From Photobacterium ganghwense (GTDB lineage Bacteria > Pseudomonadota > Gammaproteobacteria > Enterobacterales > Vibrionaceae): a stretch of 64,000 nt of DNA. The notes below the pieces were generated by a model. It did not search any database, was not told the DNA's origin, and saw only the letters and a list, made by a program, of their open reading frames with translations. Below, one piece after another: positions 45,256-56,392 of the stretch. Location of the stretch: the NCBI RefSeq assembly GCF_003025595.1, contig NZ_PYMI01000003.1, positions 248,001-312,000 on the forward strand, read 5' to 3'. The translations under genes were made by a program, and so were the position numbers. Numbering within the stretch: position 1 is the first letter of the stretch; each line of letters begins with the position of its first letter.

Positions 45256-45872
45256 GTCAGTTTTTTTATGTTCACCCGGAAAACCCGCAAACCCGCCTGA
45301 TCAATCAGGCCGTGGCGATTATTCGCAATGGCGGGGTAATTGTTTATCCGACTGATTCCGGCTATGCCCTGGGTTGCCAGCTGGAAAACAAATCGGCACT
45401 GGAGCGTATCTGTCAAATCCGTCGCCTTGATGATAAGCACAACTTTACGCTGTTGTGCCGTGATCTGTCTGAGCTGTCGTTGTATGCCCGTGTTGACAAC
45501 GGGGCGTTCCGCCTGCTGCGTAACAACACGCCGGGGGCATATACCTTTATCTTTAAGGGAACGAAGGAAGTACCGCGCCGGCTGATGAACCCGAAACGAA
45601 AAACCATCGGTATTCGGGTGCCGAACAATATTATTGCACTTGCGCTGCTGGAAGCCTTGGGCGAGCCAATGATGTCAACATCGCTGATCTTGCCGGGAAG
45701 TGACGTGACTGAGTCCGATCCTGATGATATTCGCGATAAGCTGGAACATGCGGTGGATCTGATCATCAATGGAGGTTTCCTGGGTGAGCAACCCACGACA
45801 GTGATTGATTTCAGCAACGATGAAATGGAAATCGTGCGTGTGGGTGCCGGTGACCCGACGCCATTTGAGTAA
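45252..45872 (+). CDS. yciO: YciO, Sua5/YrdC-family protein
   Basis: A 206-residue protein of the YrdC fold, with [19 protein letters not shown], the [19 protein letters not shown] block, and [12 protein letters not shown] and TSLILPGSD. Related TsaC/Sua5 enzymes make threonylcarbamoyl-AMP for tRNA t6A; YciO is the paralogue without a settled cell role. It overlaps rnm by ATGA, as in enterics, so they are co-translated. Confidence 0.93.
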   Translation: MSQFFYVHPENPQTRLINQAVAIIRNGGVIVYPTDSGYALGCQLENKSALERICQIRRLDDKHNFTLLCRDLSELSLYARVDNGAFRLLRNNTPGAYTFIFKGTKEVPRRLMNPKRKTIGIRVPNNIIALALLEALGEPMMSTSLILPGSDVTESDPDDIRDKLEHAVDLIINGGFLGEQPTTVIDFSNDEMEIVRVGAGDPTPFE

Positions 45873-46098
45873 CCCGGCGTCAGCTGAACAGATAATAGCC
45901 AACAGCTTAGCGCCCGCAGGAGTCAGTCGGCCGCTTGGGGCATATTTGCATAGGGTGGGAAAAATGATGATTTCCTGCGCTCTGTACCGTGTTTTCGGTG
46001 GTAACTGAGCTAAGCTTTTGGCATAATCCGCCGTCGCTTTAAGATGGCTTAAAGTGTGATGATTTTCGACGCCTGTGAAGGCGACAAAGGTTTGTCTA

Positions 46099-47109
46099 AT
46101 GAGTGAAAAATTACAGAAGGTACTGGCGCGTTCTGGCCAGGGCTCTCGCCGTGAAGTCGAATTATTGATCCAGAATGGGCGTGTCAGTGTGGACGGCAAG
46201 GTTGCACAGTTGGGTGACCGACTGGAAGACCTGAGTTCTGTTGTTCGTATTGACGGTCACAAGATTCAGTTGGTTTCTTCTTCTGATGAAGTATGTCGTG
46301 TACTGGCTTATAACAAACCAGAAGGTGAGTTATGTACTCGCCATGATCCGGAAGGTCGTCGTACGGTATTCGACCGTCTGCCACGCCTGACGGACGGGCG
46401 CTGGGTGTCAGTTGGACGCCTGGATGCCAACACAGCAGGTCTGTTGCTGTTCACCACTGACGGTGAACTGGCAAACCGCCTGATGCACCCAAGCCGCAGC
46501 ATTGAACGTGAGTACATGGTGCGCGTCTTCGGTGAAGTGAGCGAAGAAATGGTGCGTAACCTAGTTCGCGGCGTTGAGCTGGAAGATGGTATGGCACGTT
46601 TTGAAGACGTGGTTTACGCCGGTGGTGAGGGTATGAACCACACTTTCTACGTGGTGATCACCGAAGGCCGTAACCGTGAGGTTCGTCGTCTGTGGGATTC
46701 ACAGGGTGTGACCGTAAGCCGCCTGAAGCGTGTTCGCTACGGTGATATCTTCCTGACCAAAGATCTGCCTCGCGGCGGATGGATGGAGCTTGAGCTGAAG
46801 GAAGTGAACTACCTGCGTGAGAAAGTGGAACTGCCGCCGGAAACCGAGACACATCTGACTGTTGAAGGTCAGAAGCGTAAGCGTGGTGTGCGTCAGATCC
46901 GTCGTGCCGTGCGTCGTCACGAAGAACGTCTGAATGACGAAACTCGTGGTGGTCGTCGCCGTCAGGATCAGCGTCGTTCCTCTTCCCGCACTAACAAAGT
47001 GGAAAGTAGCGAAAGCAACAATGGTCCACGTCGCAAGCCGTCAGGGAATGCAGCTAACCGCCGCAATCCGCTGAAGAACAAACCGGCTAAGCCGCGTACA
47101 CGTAAATAA
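46099..47109 (+). CDS. rluB: 23S rRNA pseudouridine(2605) synthase RluB
   Basis: A 336-residue enzyme with an N-terminal S4 RNA-binding domain ([20 protein letters not shown]) and an RsuA-type catalytic domain with [24 protein letters not shown], where Asp is catalytic. [16 protein letters not shown] is the third block. A long Arg/Lys-rich tail (about residues 270-336) is likely disordered and RNA-binding. A GTG at 46075 is in frame, but the ATG at 46099 begins the conserved S4 start. Ends at a strong terminator. Confidence 0.93.
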   Translation: MSEKLQKVLARSGQGSRREVELLIQNGRVSVDGKVAQLGDRLEDLSSVVRIDGHKIQLVSSSDEVCRVLAYNKPEGELCTRHDPEGRRTVFDRLPRLTDGRWVSVGRLDANTAGLLLFTTDGELANRLMHPSRSIEREYMVRVFGEVSEEMVRNLVRGVELEDGMARFEDVVYAGGEGMNHTFYVVITEGRNREVRRLWDSQGVTVSRLKRVRYGDIFLTKDLPRGGWMELELKEVNYLREKVELPPETETHLTVEGQKRKRGVRQIRRAVRRHEERLNDETRGGRRRQDQRRSSSRTNKVESSESNNGPRRKPSGNAANRRNPLKNKPAKPRTRK

Positions 47110-47121
47110 GTACCAGATATG

Positions 47122-47152
47122 AAAAAAAGCAGCCGGTTGGCTGCTTTTTTTA
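47122..47152. terminator. Bidirectional terminator between rluB and yciK
   Basis: AAAAAGCAGCC / GGCTGCTTTTT with a 4-base loop, A-run before and T-run after. It lies between convergent genes and works from both sides. Confidence 0.88.
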
Positions 47153-47189
47153 TGCCTGTCATTCAGAGCAGACGACGGTGGGCTTCGTC

Positions 47190-47951
47190 TTAGCTGGCAG
47201 CACCGGGCTTGCGTTTAGGCTGGGCATCAATGCACTGGCCGTTGACGTCTTTGCTTTCCGGTCCCATCAGGTAAAGGTACAGCGGAATGATATCAGCCGG
47301 AGTTTTCAGCAGATTCGGATCTTCTGCCGGGAACGCTTTGGCACGCATGCCGGTGCGGGTACCGCCCGGATTGATGGCGTTGACGCGCACGTTGGTGTTT
47401 GCCAGTTCATCTGCCAGCACCTGCATCATACCTTCTGTGGCGAATTTTGAGATGGCGTATGCCCCCCAGAATGCGCGCCCCTGATGGCCCACAGTGGAAG
47501 ATGTGAAAACGATACGGCCGTCTTGCGACTTCTTCACCAGCGGCAGTACCGCCTGAGTCAGCAGGAACTGCGCCTTCACATTCACCTGCATGACTTCGTC
47601 GTAGGTATCTTCGCCCAGTTGGTCAAACGGGCTCAATACGCCCAGCAGACCGGCATTGTGCAGCACGCCGTCCAGGCGACCGAACTGCCCTTCGATAGTT
47701 TCCACCATGTCGATGTAGTGCTGTTTAGTCGCACCCATCATATCCAGCGGGATAATCGCAGGCTGAGGGTAGCCGAGCGACTCAATTTCATCGTAAACCG
47801 CTTCCAGCTTGGCGACGGTTCGGCCCAGCAGAATCACGGTGGCACCGTGCGCTGCGTAGCTGATTGCGGCCTGACGCCCGATACCGTCACCCGCGCCTGT
47901 TACAAGAATCACTCTATCTTTCAGAGAGTTGTCGGCGATTTGATACTCCAC
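47190..47951 (-). CDS. yciK: Short-chain dehydrogenase YciK
   Basis: A 253-residue SDR oxidoreductase. Cofactor site VILVTGAGDGIGRQAAI, then LHNAGLLG, and the active site Ser in FTSSTVGHQGRAFWGAYAISKFA with the YxxxK pair. Substrate is not known for YciK. It is a single gene converging on rluB; the divergent sohB begins about 105 bases away. Confidence 0.93.
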   Translation of the reverse strand: MEYQIADNSLKDRVILVTGAGDGIGRQAAISYAAHGATVILLGRTVAKLEAVYDEIESLGYPQPAIIPLDMMGATKQHYIDMVETIEGQFGRLDGVLHNAGLLGVLSPFDQLGEDTYDEVMQVNVKAQFLLTQAVLPLVKKSQDGRIVFTSSTVGHQGRAFWGAYAISKFATEGMMQVLADELANTNVRVNAINPGGTRTGMRAKAFPAEDPNLLKTPADIIPLYLYLMGPESKDVNGQCIDAQPKRKPGAAS

Positions 47952-48055
47952 GCTTTACATCCTTATTGTTTTTTCGTTTTCCTATTGTATTGCGATAGCC
48001 GAACCAATGACAACTTGGTTACAATGGGGTGACGTCAAAAAATGAGGACTCAACA

Positions 48056-49114
48056 TTGGATTTTTTGTTTGATTACGGGCTTTTCCTGGCCAAGATTGCC
48101 ACGGTGGTGATCGCAATTGTCGGTATTTTAGTGATTGCGAAAGGACTGAAAGGCCAGCACGGCGCAAAGGGCGAGCTGGAAGTAACCGATTTAACCGAGC
48201 AATACAACGATACCGTTCATCAACTCGAATCCCACTTGTTCGATAAGCCTCTGCTGAAAGCACGCGATAAAGCAGAGAAAAAGGCTGACAAAGAGAAAAA
48301 TAAAGCGCGTCAGAATGAGATTAAAAAGGCTGCGAAATCCGGCGAGCTGTCTCAAACCCGTGAACCTCGCCTGTTTGTGCTGGATTTTCACGGTAGCCTG
48401 GATGCCCGAGAGGTCACCTCGCTGCGTGAAGAAGTAACGGCCATTCTGGCGGTGGCAGTTGAAGGGGATGAAGTCCTGCTGCGTCTTGAGACCGGCGGTG
48501 GTATGGTACATGGATATGGTCTGGCGTCATCTCAGCTGGATCGCCTGAAATCTGCCGGCATTAAACTGACCATCGCGGTGGATAAAATTGCAGCCAGTGG
48601 CGGCTACATGATGGCGTGTGTCGCTGACCGTATCATTTCGGCGCCGTTCGCGGTGGTCGGCTCGATCGGGGTCATTGCCCAGCTGCCGAACTTTAACAAG
48701 TTGCTGAAGAAAAACGACATCGAGTTCGAGCAGATTACAGCCGGTGAATTTAAGCGAACGTTGACAATGTTCGGTGAAAATACAGATAAAGCGCGTGAAA
48801 AGTTCCAAAGTGAGATTGAAGAAACACACGAGCTGTTCAAAGCCTTTATTGCCGATCACCGTCCGGAACTGGATCTGGAAAAAGTGGCGACGGGGGAACA
48901 CTGGTTTGGTAAGCAGGCTTTTGAGCTGGGTTTGGTAGATGAAATCGGTACCAGCGATGACTTTATCAGTCATGCCTGCAAAGAGCGTGAAGTGCTGCAG
49001 GTGCGTTATGTGCAGCGTAAAAAGCTGGCAGAAAAACTGGCTGGTGCCACCGGTGACGCTGCTGACAATCTGCTGCTGAAGTGGATCAGCCGCGGTCAGC
49101 GTCCGATTGTTTAA
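48056..49114 (+). CDS. sohB: Inner-membrane serine protease SohB
   Basis: A 352-residue S49 (signal-peptide-peptidase A type) protease anchored by one N-terminal span (LFLAKIATVVIAIVGILVIA). The catalytic Ser is in KIAASGGYMMACVAD and the general-base Lys in ITAGEFKRTLTMFGE. A Lys-rich linker (about 75-105) precedes the protease domain. A GTG at 48029 is also in frame, but TTG at 48056 is favoured: GAGG precedes it and it gives the usual MDFLFDYGLFLAK start. Confidence 0.9.
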   Translation: MDFLFDYGLFLAKIATVVIAIVGILVIAKGLKGQHGAKGELEVTDLTEQYNDTVHQLESHLFDKPLLKARDKAEKKADKEKNKARQNEIKKAAKSGELSQTREPRLFVLDFHGSLDAREVTSLREEVTAILAVAVEGDEVLLRLETGGGMVHGYGLASSQLDRLKSAGIKLTIAVDKIAASGGYMMACVADRIISAPFAVVGSIGVIAQLPNFNKLLKKNDIEFEQITAGEFKRTLTMFGENTDKAREKFQSEIEETHELFKAFIADHRPELDLEKVATGEHWFGKQAFELGLVDEIGTSDDFISHACKEREVLQVRYVQRKKLAEKLAGATGDAADNLLLKWISRGQRPIV

Positions 49115-49123
49115 GGGATGGCT

Positions 49124-49558
49124 ATGAACCAGAAATGGGCTCTGTTCTCTTTTAAAGGGCGCATGCGTCGGCGTGATTACTGGTTGTACAGTATCCCGGT
49201 ACTGCTCATGATCATGCCAGTGTTTTTCTATACGTCTCCGGAGAACTTCAGCCAGAATCCGCTGCTCGAAACGTTATCATTGGTGATAATGGGCTTCGTG
49301 ACCTGGGCTTCCACCGCATTGAATGTCAAACGTCTGCACGATCGCAATAAAAGCGCGTGGTGGATCATTCTGACCTTCCTGCCGGTCATTGGCCCTATTT
49401 TTGTGATTATCGAGCTGGGTATTCTGGATGGCACTGCTGGGCCAAACCAGTACGGTCCGGATCCAAAGGGGCGGGGTGCACCGCCATCTTCGGGTACACC
49501 ATCTTCAGGGCAGCCGTCTGACAAGGCGGAGAAAGATTCAGTGACCATCGAGATGTAA
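49124..49558 (+). CDS. DUF805 family membrane protein
   Basis: A 144-residue protein with the DUF805 pattern: SFKGRMRRRDYWLYSIPVLL, then the conserved LNVKRLHDRNKSAWWIILTFLPVIGPIFV, and DGTAGPNQYGPDPKG. Three membrane spans. A Ser/Pro-rich tail is attached. AAGGG fits the ATG at 49124 better than the one at 49118. It follows sohB by 9 bases and so is probably in its operon. The family role is not known. Confidence 0.9.
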   Translation: MNQKWALFSFKGRMRRRDYWLYSIPVLLMIMPVFFYTSPENFSQNPLLETLSLVIMGFVTWASTALNVKRLHDRNKSAWWIILTFLPVIGPIFVIIELGILDGTAGPNQYGPDPKGRGAPPSSGTPSSGQPSDKAEKDSVTIEM

Positions 49559-49595
49559 CGGCTGGTCCAGTATGCTATAGCACTGAAAAGACGAT

Positions 49596-49628
49596 AACAG
49601 CAGCCCCGTTCGCGGGGCTGCTGTTTTT
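49596..49628. terminator. Bidirectional terminator between the DUF805 gene and yciN
   Basis: AACAGCAGCCCC / GGGGCTGCTGTT is a 12-bp stem followed by TTTTG. The genes on either side converge here. Confidence 0.85.
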
Positions 49629-49640
49629 GGTCTGTATGGA

Positions 49641-49886
49641 TTATTCCAGGGTGAATTCCGGCGACAGCTGGTGGGCCAGATATTTGAACATGTTGAATAC
49701 AGCCGTCGTTTTTTCCGTTGGCAGTCCATTGCTGTCCAAGAAATATTCCCCTTTAAACACCAGCACTCCGTCGCGCTCCTCAACGGAGGTGGCTCGCATA
49801 CCTTCCTGGTAAGCATCATGGTCCTGAATCAGTTGGTTGGCGATCATCAGAAGGTCGGTAGATGAAATTGACTTTTTTTGACTCAT
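49641..49886 (-). CDS. yciN: YciN (DUF2498) family protein
   Basis: An 81-residue protein that closely follows the pattern of E. coli YciN: SSTDLLMIANQLIQDHDAY, ATSVEERDGVLVFKGEYFLD, and TEKTTAVFNMFKYLAHQLS. YciN is a small cytoplasmic protein of unknown function that neighbours topA in enterics as well, which supports the call. Monocistronic, transcribed away from topA. Confidence 0.93.
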   Translation of the reverse strand: MSQKKSISSTDLLMIANQLIQDHDAYQEGMRATSVEERDGVLVFKGEYFLDSNGLPTEKTTAVFNMFKYLAHQLSPEFTLE

Positions 49887-50491
49887 GGGAATGTCTCTGT
49901 GGGTAAATTGAGCAATTTGTTGTCCCGGCAGGCCGGTACAGACGCGTTCAGTGTATTGAAACCGACACAGGATTACAAATCCTTGTTTATATGATGGTTA
50001 TTGCAAAAGTGATGAAAGAGTAGGTCGCTAAGTGATTGAAATGCTCAAATTCTGTGAGCCACGACAAAGATCCGCTGTTTTTTATAGTCAAATTGTTGAT
50101 GAGGTGGTAATGATTAGCGCCCGTTAAGGTATTGCACTGACATGAACTATATAAAAGAGGGAAAACGGTGATTTTTCGTTCTCGTGAAGAGGAAAAATTC
50201 GGTTTCCGGCTTGTGTAACGGGCTATTAACAAGTGGGGAAGGGACAACCAAACAAACCCGATTTGTTAAAAACCAGTTGACCTTCTTGGATTGTAGCCCA
50301 ATATGTAAATACCAATTACATTACGTAACTACTTATCTATACAGTGTCCTCCACCCAGTTCGGGTCTCACTATGTGAATAGTTACTTAATCAGTTTGGCG
50401 TATCAACGTTGCCGTGCTATTCAGGTTTTTAAGCGTGCAACTATTTGTTTTATTTTGAATTTTGTAAGCACGAGGACGTAATAGAATTATT
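49887..50491. other. Divergent regulatory region of yciN and topA
   Basis: About 600 bases without a supported gene. It is AT-rich with many promoter-like words (for example tatataaaag near 50146). In other bacteria topA has several promoters that respond to supercoiling and stress, so several starts are likely here, but I cannot fix any. Confidence 0.35.
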
Positions 50492-53125
50492 ATGGGTAAA
50501 TCTCTCGTTATTGTGGAGTCCCCAGCCAAGGCGAAGACGATCAATAAGTACTTGGGCAAGGACTTCATTGTTAAGTCAAGCGTAGGTCACGTACGTGATT
50601 TGCCGACCGGTGCGCGGAGTACGGGCAAAAAAGCAGCAGCCACTACAACCAAAGGGCTGAGTGCGGAAGACAAAGCCCGTATTAAAAAAGAAAAAGAACA
50701 GAAAGCACTGATCAACAAAATGGGTGTTGACCCATACCACGATTGGGATGCGCAGTACGAAATCCTGCCGGGCAAGGAAAAAGTCGTTACTGAACTGCAA
50801 AAGCTGGCGGCTGATGCTGACTGCGTTTATCTCGCGACCGATTTGGACCGCGAAGGAGAAGCTATTGCGTGGCACCTTCGTGAGATCATCGGCGGCGATG
50901 ATGAACGTTATAAACGAGTGGTTTTCAACGAGATCACCAAAAATGCGATTCAGCAGGCGTTTGAACAGCCTGGTGAACTGAACATGGATGGGGTGAATGC
51001 TCAGCAGGCACGTCGTTTCCTCGATCGCGTCGTGGGTTTCATGGTCTCGCCTCTGCTGTGGAAAAAAGTGGCCCGTGGTTTGTCTGCCGGACGGGTTCAG
51101 TCGGTAGCGGTTAAGCTGATTGTTGAACGCGAACGTGAAATCAAGGCGTTCGTTCCTGAAGAGTTCTGGGATATTCACGCGAACACGCTGACTGCCGGTC
51201 AGGATGCGCTGCGTTTGATGGTCGCTCAGCAAGCGGGTAAAAACTTCCGTCCGGAAAACGAAGCTGACACCATGGCGGCGAAATCGCTGCTGGAAAAAGC
51301 GGCGTATACCGTGGTAGATCGTGAAGATCGCCCGACAACCAGCAAACCCTCTGCGCCATACATCACTTCGACGCTACAGCAGGCGGCCAGTACGCGCCTG
51401 GGCTACGGGGTGAAGCGCACCATGGGTCTGGCTCAGCGTCTGTATGAGGCGGGCTACATTACTTATATGCGTACGGACTCGACGAACCTGTCGAAAGAAG
51501 CGGTTGAGACGGTACGCGAATACATCACCAGTGAATACGGTGAGCAGTACCTGCCGGGTAAACCGAATGTGTACGGCAGTAAGCAAAATGCACAGGAAGC
51601 GCACGAAGCGATCCGTCCGTCCGATGTGGCTGTTAAAGCCGAGAATCTGGAAGGGATGGATGCGGATGCGGTGAAGCTGTACGATCTGATCTGGCGCCAG
51701 TTTGTCGCCTGTCAGATGGTTCCGGCTAAATACGATTCCAGCACCATTACGGTGGAAGCAGGTGACTTTACTCTGAAAGCCAAGGGCCGCACCCTGCGCT
51801 TTGCGGGCTGGACGCATGTTCAGCGCCCGATGGGTAAAAATGAAGACACTACGCTGCCGATGGTTAGTGTCGGAGATACCCTGAAGCTAGAGTCGCTGGA
51901 ACCGAAACAACACTTCACGAAGCCGCCGGCTCGCTTTACTGAAGCGGCACTGGTTAAAGAGCTTGAGAAGCGCGGTATTGGTCGTCCGTCGACGTACGCG
52001 TCTATTATCTCGACCATTCAGGATCGTGGCTATGTGCGTGTTGACCAACGTCGATTCTATGCTGAAAAAATGGGTGAGATCGTTTCGGATCGTCTGAGCG
52101 AAAGCTTCGCGGATCTGATGGATTACGACTTCACGGCTCGCATGGAAGGCAACCTGGATAAGATCGCTGAAGGTGAAGCGAACTGGAAGAAGGTGCTGGA
52201 CAACTTCTTCAATGATTTCTCTGCTGAACTGGAAAAAGCCGAGCAGGAAGAAGATGAAGGCGGCATGAAGCCGAACAAGATTGTTCTGACTGATATTGAG
52301 TGTCCGACCTGTGGCCGCCCAATGGGTATCCGTACCGCTTCAACCGGGGTGTTCCTGGGCTGTTCCGGTTATGCTTTGCCACCGAAGGAGCGTTGTAAAA
52401 CAACGATCAACCTGGGTGACGAAGAAGGGATCGTGAACGTTCTGGAAGAAGACGTTGAAACTGCCGCGCTGCGTGCGAAGAAACGTTGTCCGAAATGTAG
52501 CACCGCGATGGATGCCTACCTGATTGATCAGGGCCGTAAACTGCATGTTTGTGGTAATAACCCAAGCTGTGATGGTTACCTGGTTGAGAAAGGCGAGTTC
52601 AAACTCAAGGGTTACGAAGGCCCGGTGATTGAGTGTGACAAGTGTGGCTCGGACATGGAGTTGAAAAACGGTCGCTTCGGTAAATACATGGGTTGTACCA
52701 ATGAGTCATGTAAGAACACCCGTAAGATTCTGAAGAACGGCGAAGTGGCACCACCGAAGGAAGATCCGGTTCACCTGCCAGAGCTGCCATGCTCGCAGGA
52801 TCCTGACGCGTACTTTGTACTGCGTGACGGGGCATCCGGTTTGTTCCTGGCAGCCAGCACGTTCCCGAAATCGCGTGAAACCCGTGCGCCGTTGGTGGAA
52901 GAGCTGGTGCGCTTCCAGGATCGTCTGTCATCGAAGTTCCATTACCTGACAGAAGCGCCTACGCATGATCCGGATGGTCGTCCGACAGTGGTGCGTTTCA
53001 GCCGTAAAACCAAAGAGAACTATGTTCGCTCTGAGGATGACGGCAAGCCGACGGGCTGGACGGCACTGTACATTGACGGAAAATGGGAAGTGACCGACAA
53101 GCGTAAAAAGACCAAGGAAAGTTGA
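50492..53125 (+). CDS. topA: DNA topoisomerase I TopA
   Basis: Relaxes negative supercoils by cutting one DNA strand. The 877-residue enzyme has the TOPRIM domain ([18 protein letters not shown], then [16 protein letters not shown] with the acidic triad) and the active-site Tyr in [14 protein letters not shown] at about residue 325. [18 protein letters not shown] lies in domain IV. The C-terminal part has three zinc-finger-like cysteine sets ([24 protein letters not shown]), followed by topoisomerase zinc-ribbon-like ends. The length fits E. coli TopA (865). Confidence 0.97.
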   Translation: MGKSLVIVESPAKAKTINKYLGKDFIVKSSVGHVRDLPTGARSTGKKAAATTTKGLSAEDKARIKKEKEQKALINKMGVDPYHDWDAQYEILPGKEKVVTELQKLAADADCVYLATDLDREGEAIAWHLREIIGGDDERYKRVVFNEITKNAIQQAFEQPGELNMDGVNAQQARRFLDRVVGFMVSPLLWKKVARGLSAGRVQSVAVKLIVEREREIKAFVPEEFWDIHANTLTAGQDALRLMVAQQAGKNFRPENEADTMAAKSLLEKAAYTVVDREDRPTTSKPSAPYITSTLQQAASTRLGYGVKRTMGLAQRLYEAGYITYMRTDSTNLSKEAVETVREYITSEYGEQYLPGKPNVYGSKQNAQEAHEAIRPSDVAVKAENLEGMDADAVKLYDLIWRQFVACQMVPAKYDSSTITVEAGDFTLKAKGRTLRFAGWTHVQRPMGKNEDTTLPMVSVGDTLKLESLEPKQHFTKPPARFTEAALVKELEKRGIGRPSTYASIISTIQDRGYVRVDQRRFYAEKMGEIVSDRLSESFADLMDYDFTARMEGNLDKIAEGEANWKKVLDNFFNDFSAELEKAEQEEDEGGMKPNKIVLTDIECPTCGRPMGIRTASTGVFLGCSGYALPPKERCKTTINLGDEEGIVNVLEEDVETAALRAKKRCPKCSTAMDAYLIDQGRKLHVCGNNPSCDGYLVEKGEFKLKGYEGPVIECDKCGSDMELKNGRFGKYMGCTNESCKNTRKILKNGEVAPPKEDPVHLPELPCSQDPDAYFVLRDGASGLFLAASTFPKSRETRAPLVEELVRFQDRLSSKFHYLTEAPTHDPDGRPTVVRFSRKTKENYVRSEDDGKPTGWTALYIDGKWEVTDKRKKTKES

Positions 53126-53136
53126 GTCTGAAAACG

Positions 53137-53166
53137 AAAAAAACCGCCGATAAAGGCGGTTTTTTT
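53137..53166 (+). terminator. Terminator after topA
   Basis: AAACCGCC / GGCGGTTT with a 6-base loop, A-run before and seven T after. It begins about 12 bases past the topA stop. Confidence 0.88.
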
Positions 53167-53258
53167 GTCTCTGAAGCAGTGCCAATTAAAACGGTGTCAA
53201 TGAATCCTGTGTCAAAAATCTAAAGTGAATAGGGCTGTGCACACTTTTGTGAAACGGC

Positions 53259-54053
53259 TCAGGCGGTAATGTCACTGGTTACCGGTACACCGCTGTGGAA
53301 ACGAAAGTCGGGGTCGCCGCCGATAATCAGCTCTGCTTCTTTTGCGCCAATTGCCCGGATGCGATCTGTGATATCGCAACCGGCGATCTGCTCGGCCAGT
53401 GTCAGGTAGTCCTGATAATGGCGTGCCTCAGAGCGCAGCAATGAAATGTAGAACTTCTTGAGTTCGTCATCGAGGTACGGTGCCAGTTTGGCAAAGCGCT
53501 CGCAGGAGCGGGCTTCAATGTAGGCACCGACAATCAGCTTATCCACCAGAGTGGCAGGCTCATGGGTGCGTACCGCTTTCATCAGGCCACGGGCATAACG
53601 ACCGGCACGCAGGTTGGAGTAGGGGATGCCGCGAGCAGCCATGATATCCAGCACTTGTTCAAAGTGGTGAAATTCTTCTTTGATCAGACGGACCATCTTG
53701 TCGATAAGCTCTGCACCGAAAGGAAAGTCCGCTTTTGGCTTCAATTCTGCGCTCAGGCCATTTTTCTTGCCGTGGAAGGCGGCGGTGTCGCGATGGATAC
53801 CATACACAAATTCTTCGTACGGCTTGGCCCATTCCAACAGCGCCTTGCCGCTTTCAGCATCCACCGCGTACTTGCGGATCAGGAACATGGCTGTCTGACT
53901 GGCTTTCAACTCGCAATTACAGTGATCGACCAGCAATGCGGTCTGGTTCTCTGGTTTACGGGCTTCGTCAATCCAGGCTTGAGGCGTTTCACAATGCAGG
54001 AACTGTTTAATTGGCGTCAGTAGCTCGTCAATCATCCGCTCGGTGGTATTCAT
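53259..54053 (-). CDS. miaE: tRNA 2-methylthio-N6-isopentenyladenosine-37 hydroxylase MiaE
   Basis: A 264-residue di-iron monooxygenase that hydroxylates the isopentenyl group of ms2i6A37 in tRNA. Iron ligands appear in the helical bundle as LLVDHCNCELKASQTAM, KEEFHHFEQVLD, EARSCERFAK and RSEARHYQDYLT. It is absent from E. coli but present in Salmonella and vibrios, and fits the length of about 260-270. Single gene. Confidence 0.94.
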   Translation of the reverse strand: MNTTERMIDELLTPIKQFLHCETPQAWIDEARKPENQTALLVDHCNCELKASQTAMFLIRKYAVDAESGKALLEWAKPYEEFVYGIHRDTAAFHGKKNGLSAELKPKADFPFGAELIDKMVRLIKEEFHHFEQVLDIMAARGIPYSNLRAGRYARGLMKAVRTHEPATLVDKLIVGAYIEARSCERFAKLAPYLDDELKKFYISLLRSEARHYQDYLTLAEQIAGCDITDRIRAIGAKEAELIIGGDPDFRFHSGVPVTSDITA

Positions 54054-54136
54054 GGGCTTGCTTGTCTGAAATTGGTGAAATTAATTCGGCGCAGTATAGC
54101 AAAAAAAGTGGTGTTGGCGCAGCTTAGCCACTCCAT

Positions 54137-54161
54137 GAAAAAGGCCACCTTGCGGTGGCCT
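54137..54161 (-). terminator. Terminator after the coiled-coil membrane protein gene
   Basis: On the minus strand AGGCCACC-GCAA-GGTGGCCT, an 8-bp perfect stem with a tetraloop, followed by TTTTC. It lies about 30 bases after the stop at 54191. Confidence 0.85.
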
Positions 54162-54190
54162 CTGGCGAGTCTTGCTGAGGGTCGATGACC

Positions 54191-54952
54191 TTACCATTTA
54201 CGTTTCGGCTGAAACAGAACATCCAGCTCATCCTGATCTTTTTCGATCCGTTGTTGGCGTTGTTGCTCCTGATTGCGGTTCTGGTTGCTGTCGATATCCG
54301 CCAGCATTTGCTGGAGCTTTTCACGAGCCTGATTCGCATAGTTGTCGTTTTTCGTTGCCAGTACGTCCAGACCTTTCTTCAGCAACTGTTTGGCGGTACC
54401 CAACTGGCGTTTGGCCGTGGCATCGTTAGCACGCTTAATCACATTTTCGATGTTAATACGCAGCTGGATCCCTTCAAGCCGTGCATTTTCCGCCACAAAT
54501 GACTGGGTCGGCATGCGCCCCTTGCTGTGCTCACTCTTAATGACCGTTTTCAGTCGTTTAACCAGCTGTAACATGCCAATCGCCTGTTTGTCTGTACTCG
54601 GGACTTTAAACGTGGCCACATCTGACGCCGAATAGTTGTCCTGTAACTGGCGGATTTGCTCGGCCACATTATCAATGCGTTGCGGCAGTGATTTATCGGA
54701 TGGATCGGTATCCAGCATACTCTGCAGGGAATACAGAATCCGTTTATTCAGGCATACCAATAGCTCTTTGCTGTAAGGCAAGTGATGGGCATTGCCGATC
54801 AAATCTTCGGTTGCATCAATAATTGCGATGTATTTGGCAAGTTCCTGCTGTTTGCTGCTTTGCAGTTTCTGGCGATACTGGATAATGATGTTGTATCCAA
54901 TGATTAACACCAGTAATAAGCCCACTAAGCCTATAATCAGTGGCATGCTCAT
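54191..54952 (-). CDS. Conserved single-span coiled-coil protein (DNA-repair-ATPase-like), unknown function
   Basis: A 253-residue protein with one N-terminal membrane span (LIIGLVGLLLVLIIGYNII), then a mostly helical, Gln/Lys/Asp-rich body with likely coiled coil. No catalytic motif is visible. Proteins of this look next to cysB in vibrios are labelled hypothetical or DNA-repair ATPase in databases; I do not see Walker motifs. ATGs at 54952 and 54946 are both possible. Divergent from cysB with a gap of about 280 bases. Confidence 0.75.
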   Translation of the reverse strand: MSMPLIIGLVGLLLVLIIGYNIIIQYRQKLQSSKQQELAKYIAIIDATEDLIGNAHHLPYSKELLVCLNKRILYSLQSMLDTDPSDKSLPQRIDNVAEQIRQLQDNYSASDVATFKVPSTDKQAIGMLQLVKRLKTVIKSEHSKGRMPTQSFVAENARLEGIQLRINIENVIKRANDATAKRQLGTAKQLLKKGLDVLATKNDNYANQAREKLQQMLADIDSNQNRNQEQQRQQRIEKDQDELDVLFQPKRKW

Positions 54953-55222
54953 AAATTAGATAGACCGTCCATGCTGACACTAAGCCTCATAAGATACACT
55001 ATCTCGTAAAGGGGTCATAGCGTTGTGGCTATTTTTGCTAAGTAAAACCGGGCTTAACGGGGATGGAGGCGGACAAATGTTGTCTGGCAGGCTGGAATGG
55101 GTTTCACATCTGCAGAAAACTTGACTATTCGCTGGTGAAAAATCATCTAACACTAGGAAAAGAAGCTAATAAGTTATATAACATTAAGTCATAGATGGGT
55201 GCATTAATATAATGGACTATGA

Positions 55223-56209
<987 letters not shown>

Positions 56210-56392
56210 TCGCATGATTTGCAGGGTGGCAGAGGCTGCCCTGCGATCCCCTCTCAGTTCGTTTTTCCTCAGGGCTTCTAACTCCTTTATATCTTGTTTT
56301 TCTTTCTTGTTGAGACAGGCTCTCTTTCTGCTCAACCTCCCAGGATTAGTATATAATTGCGAGGTTTTACCTGACCCTGGCAAGAGATACTG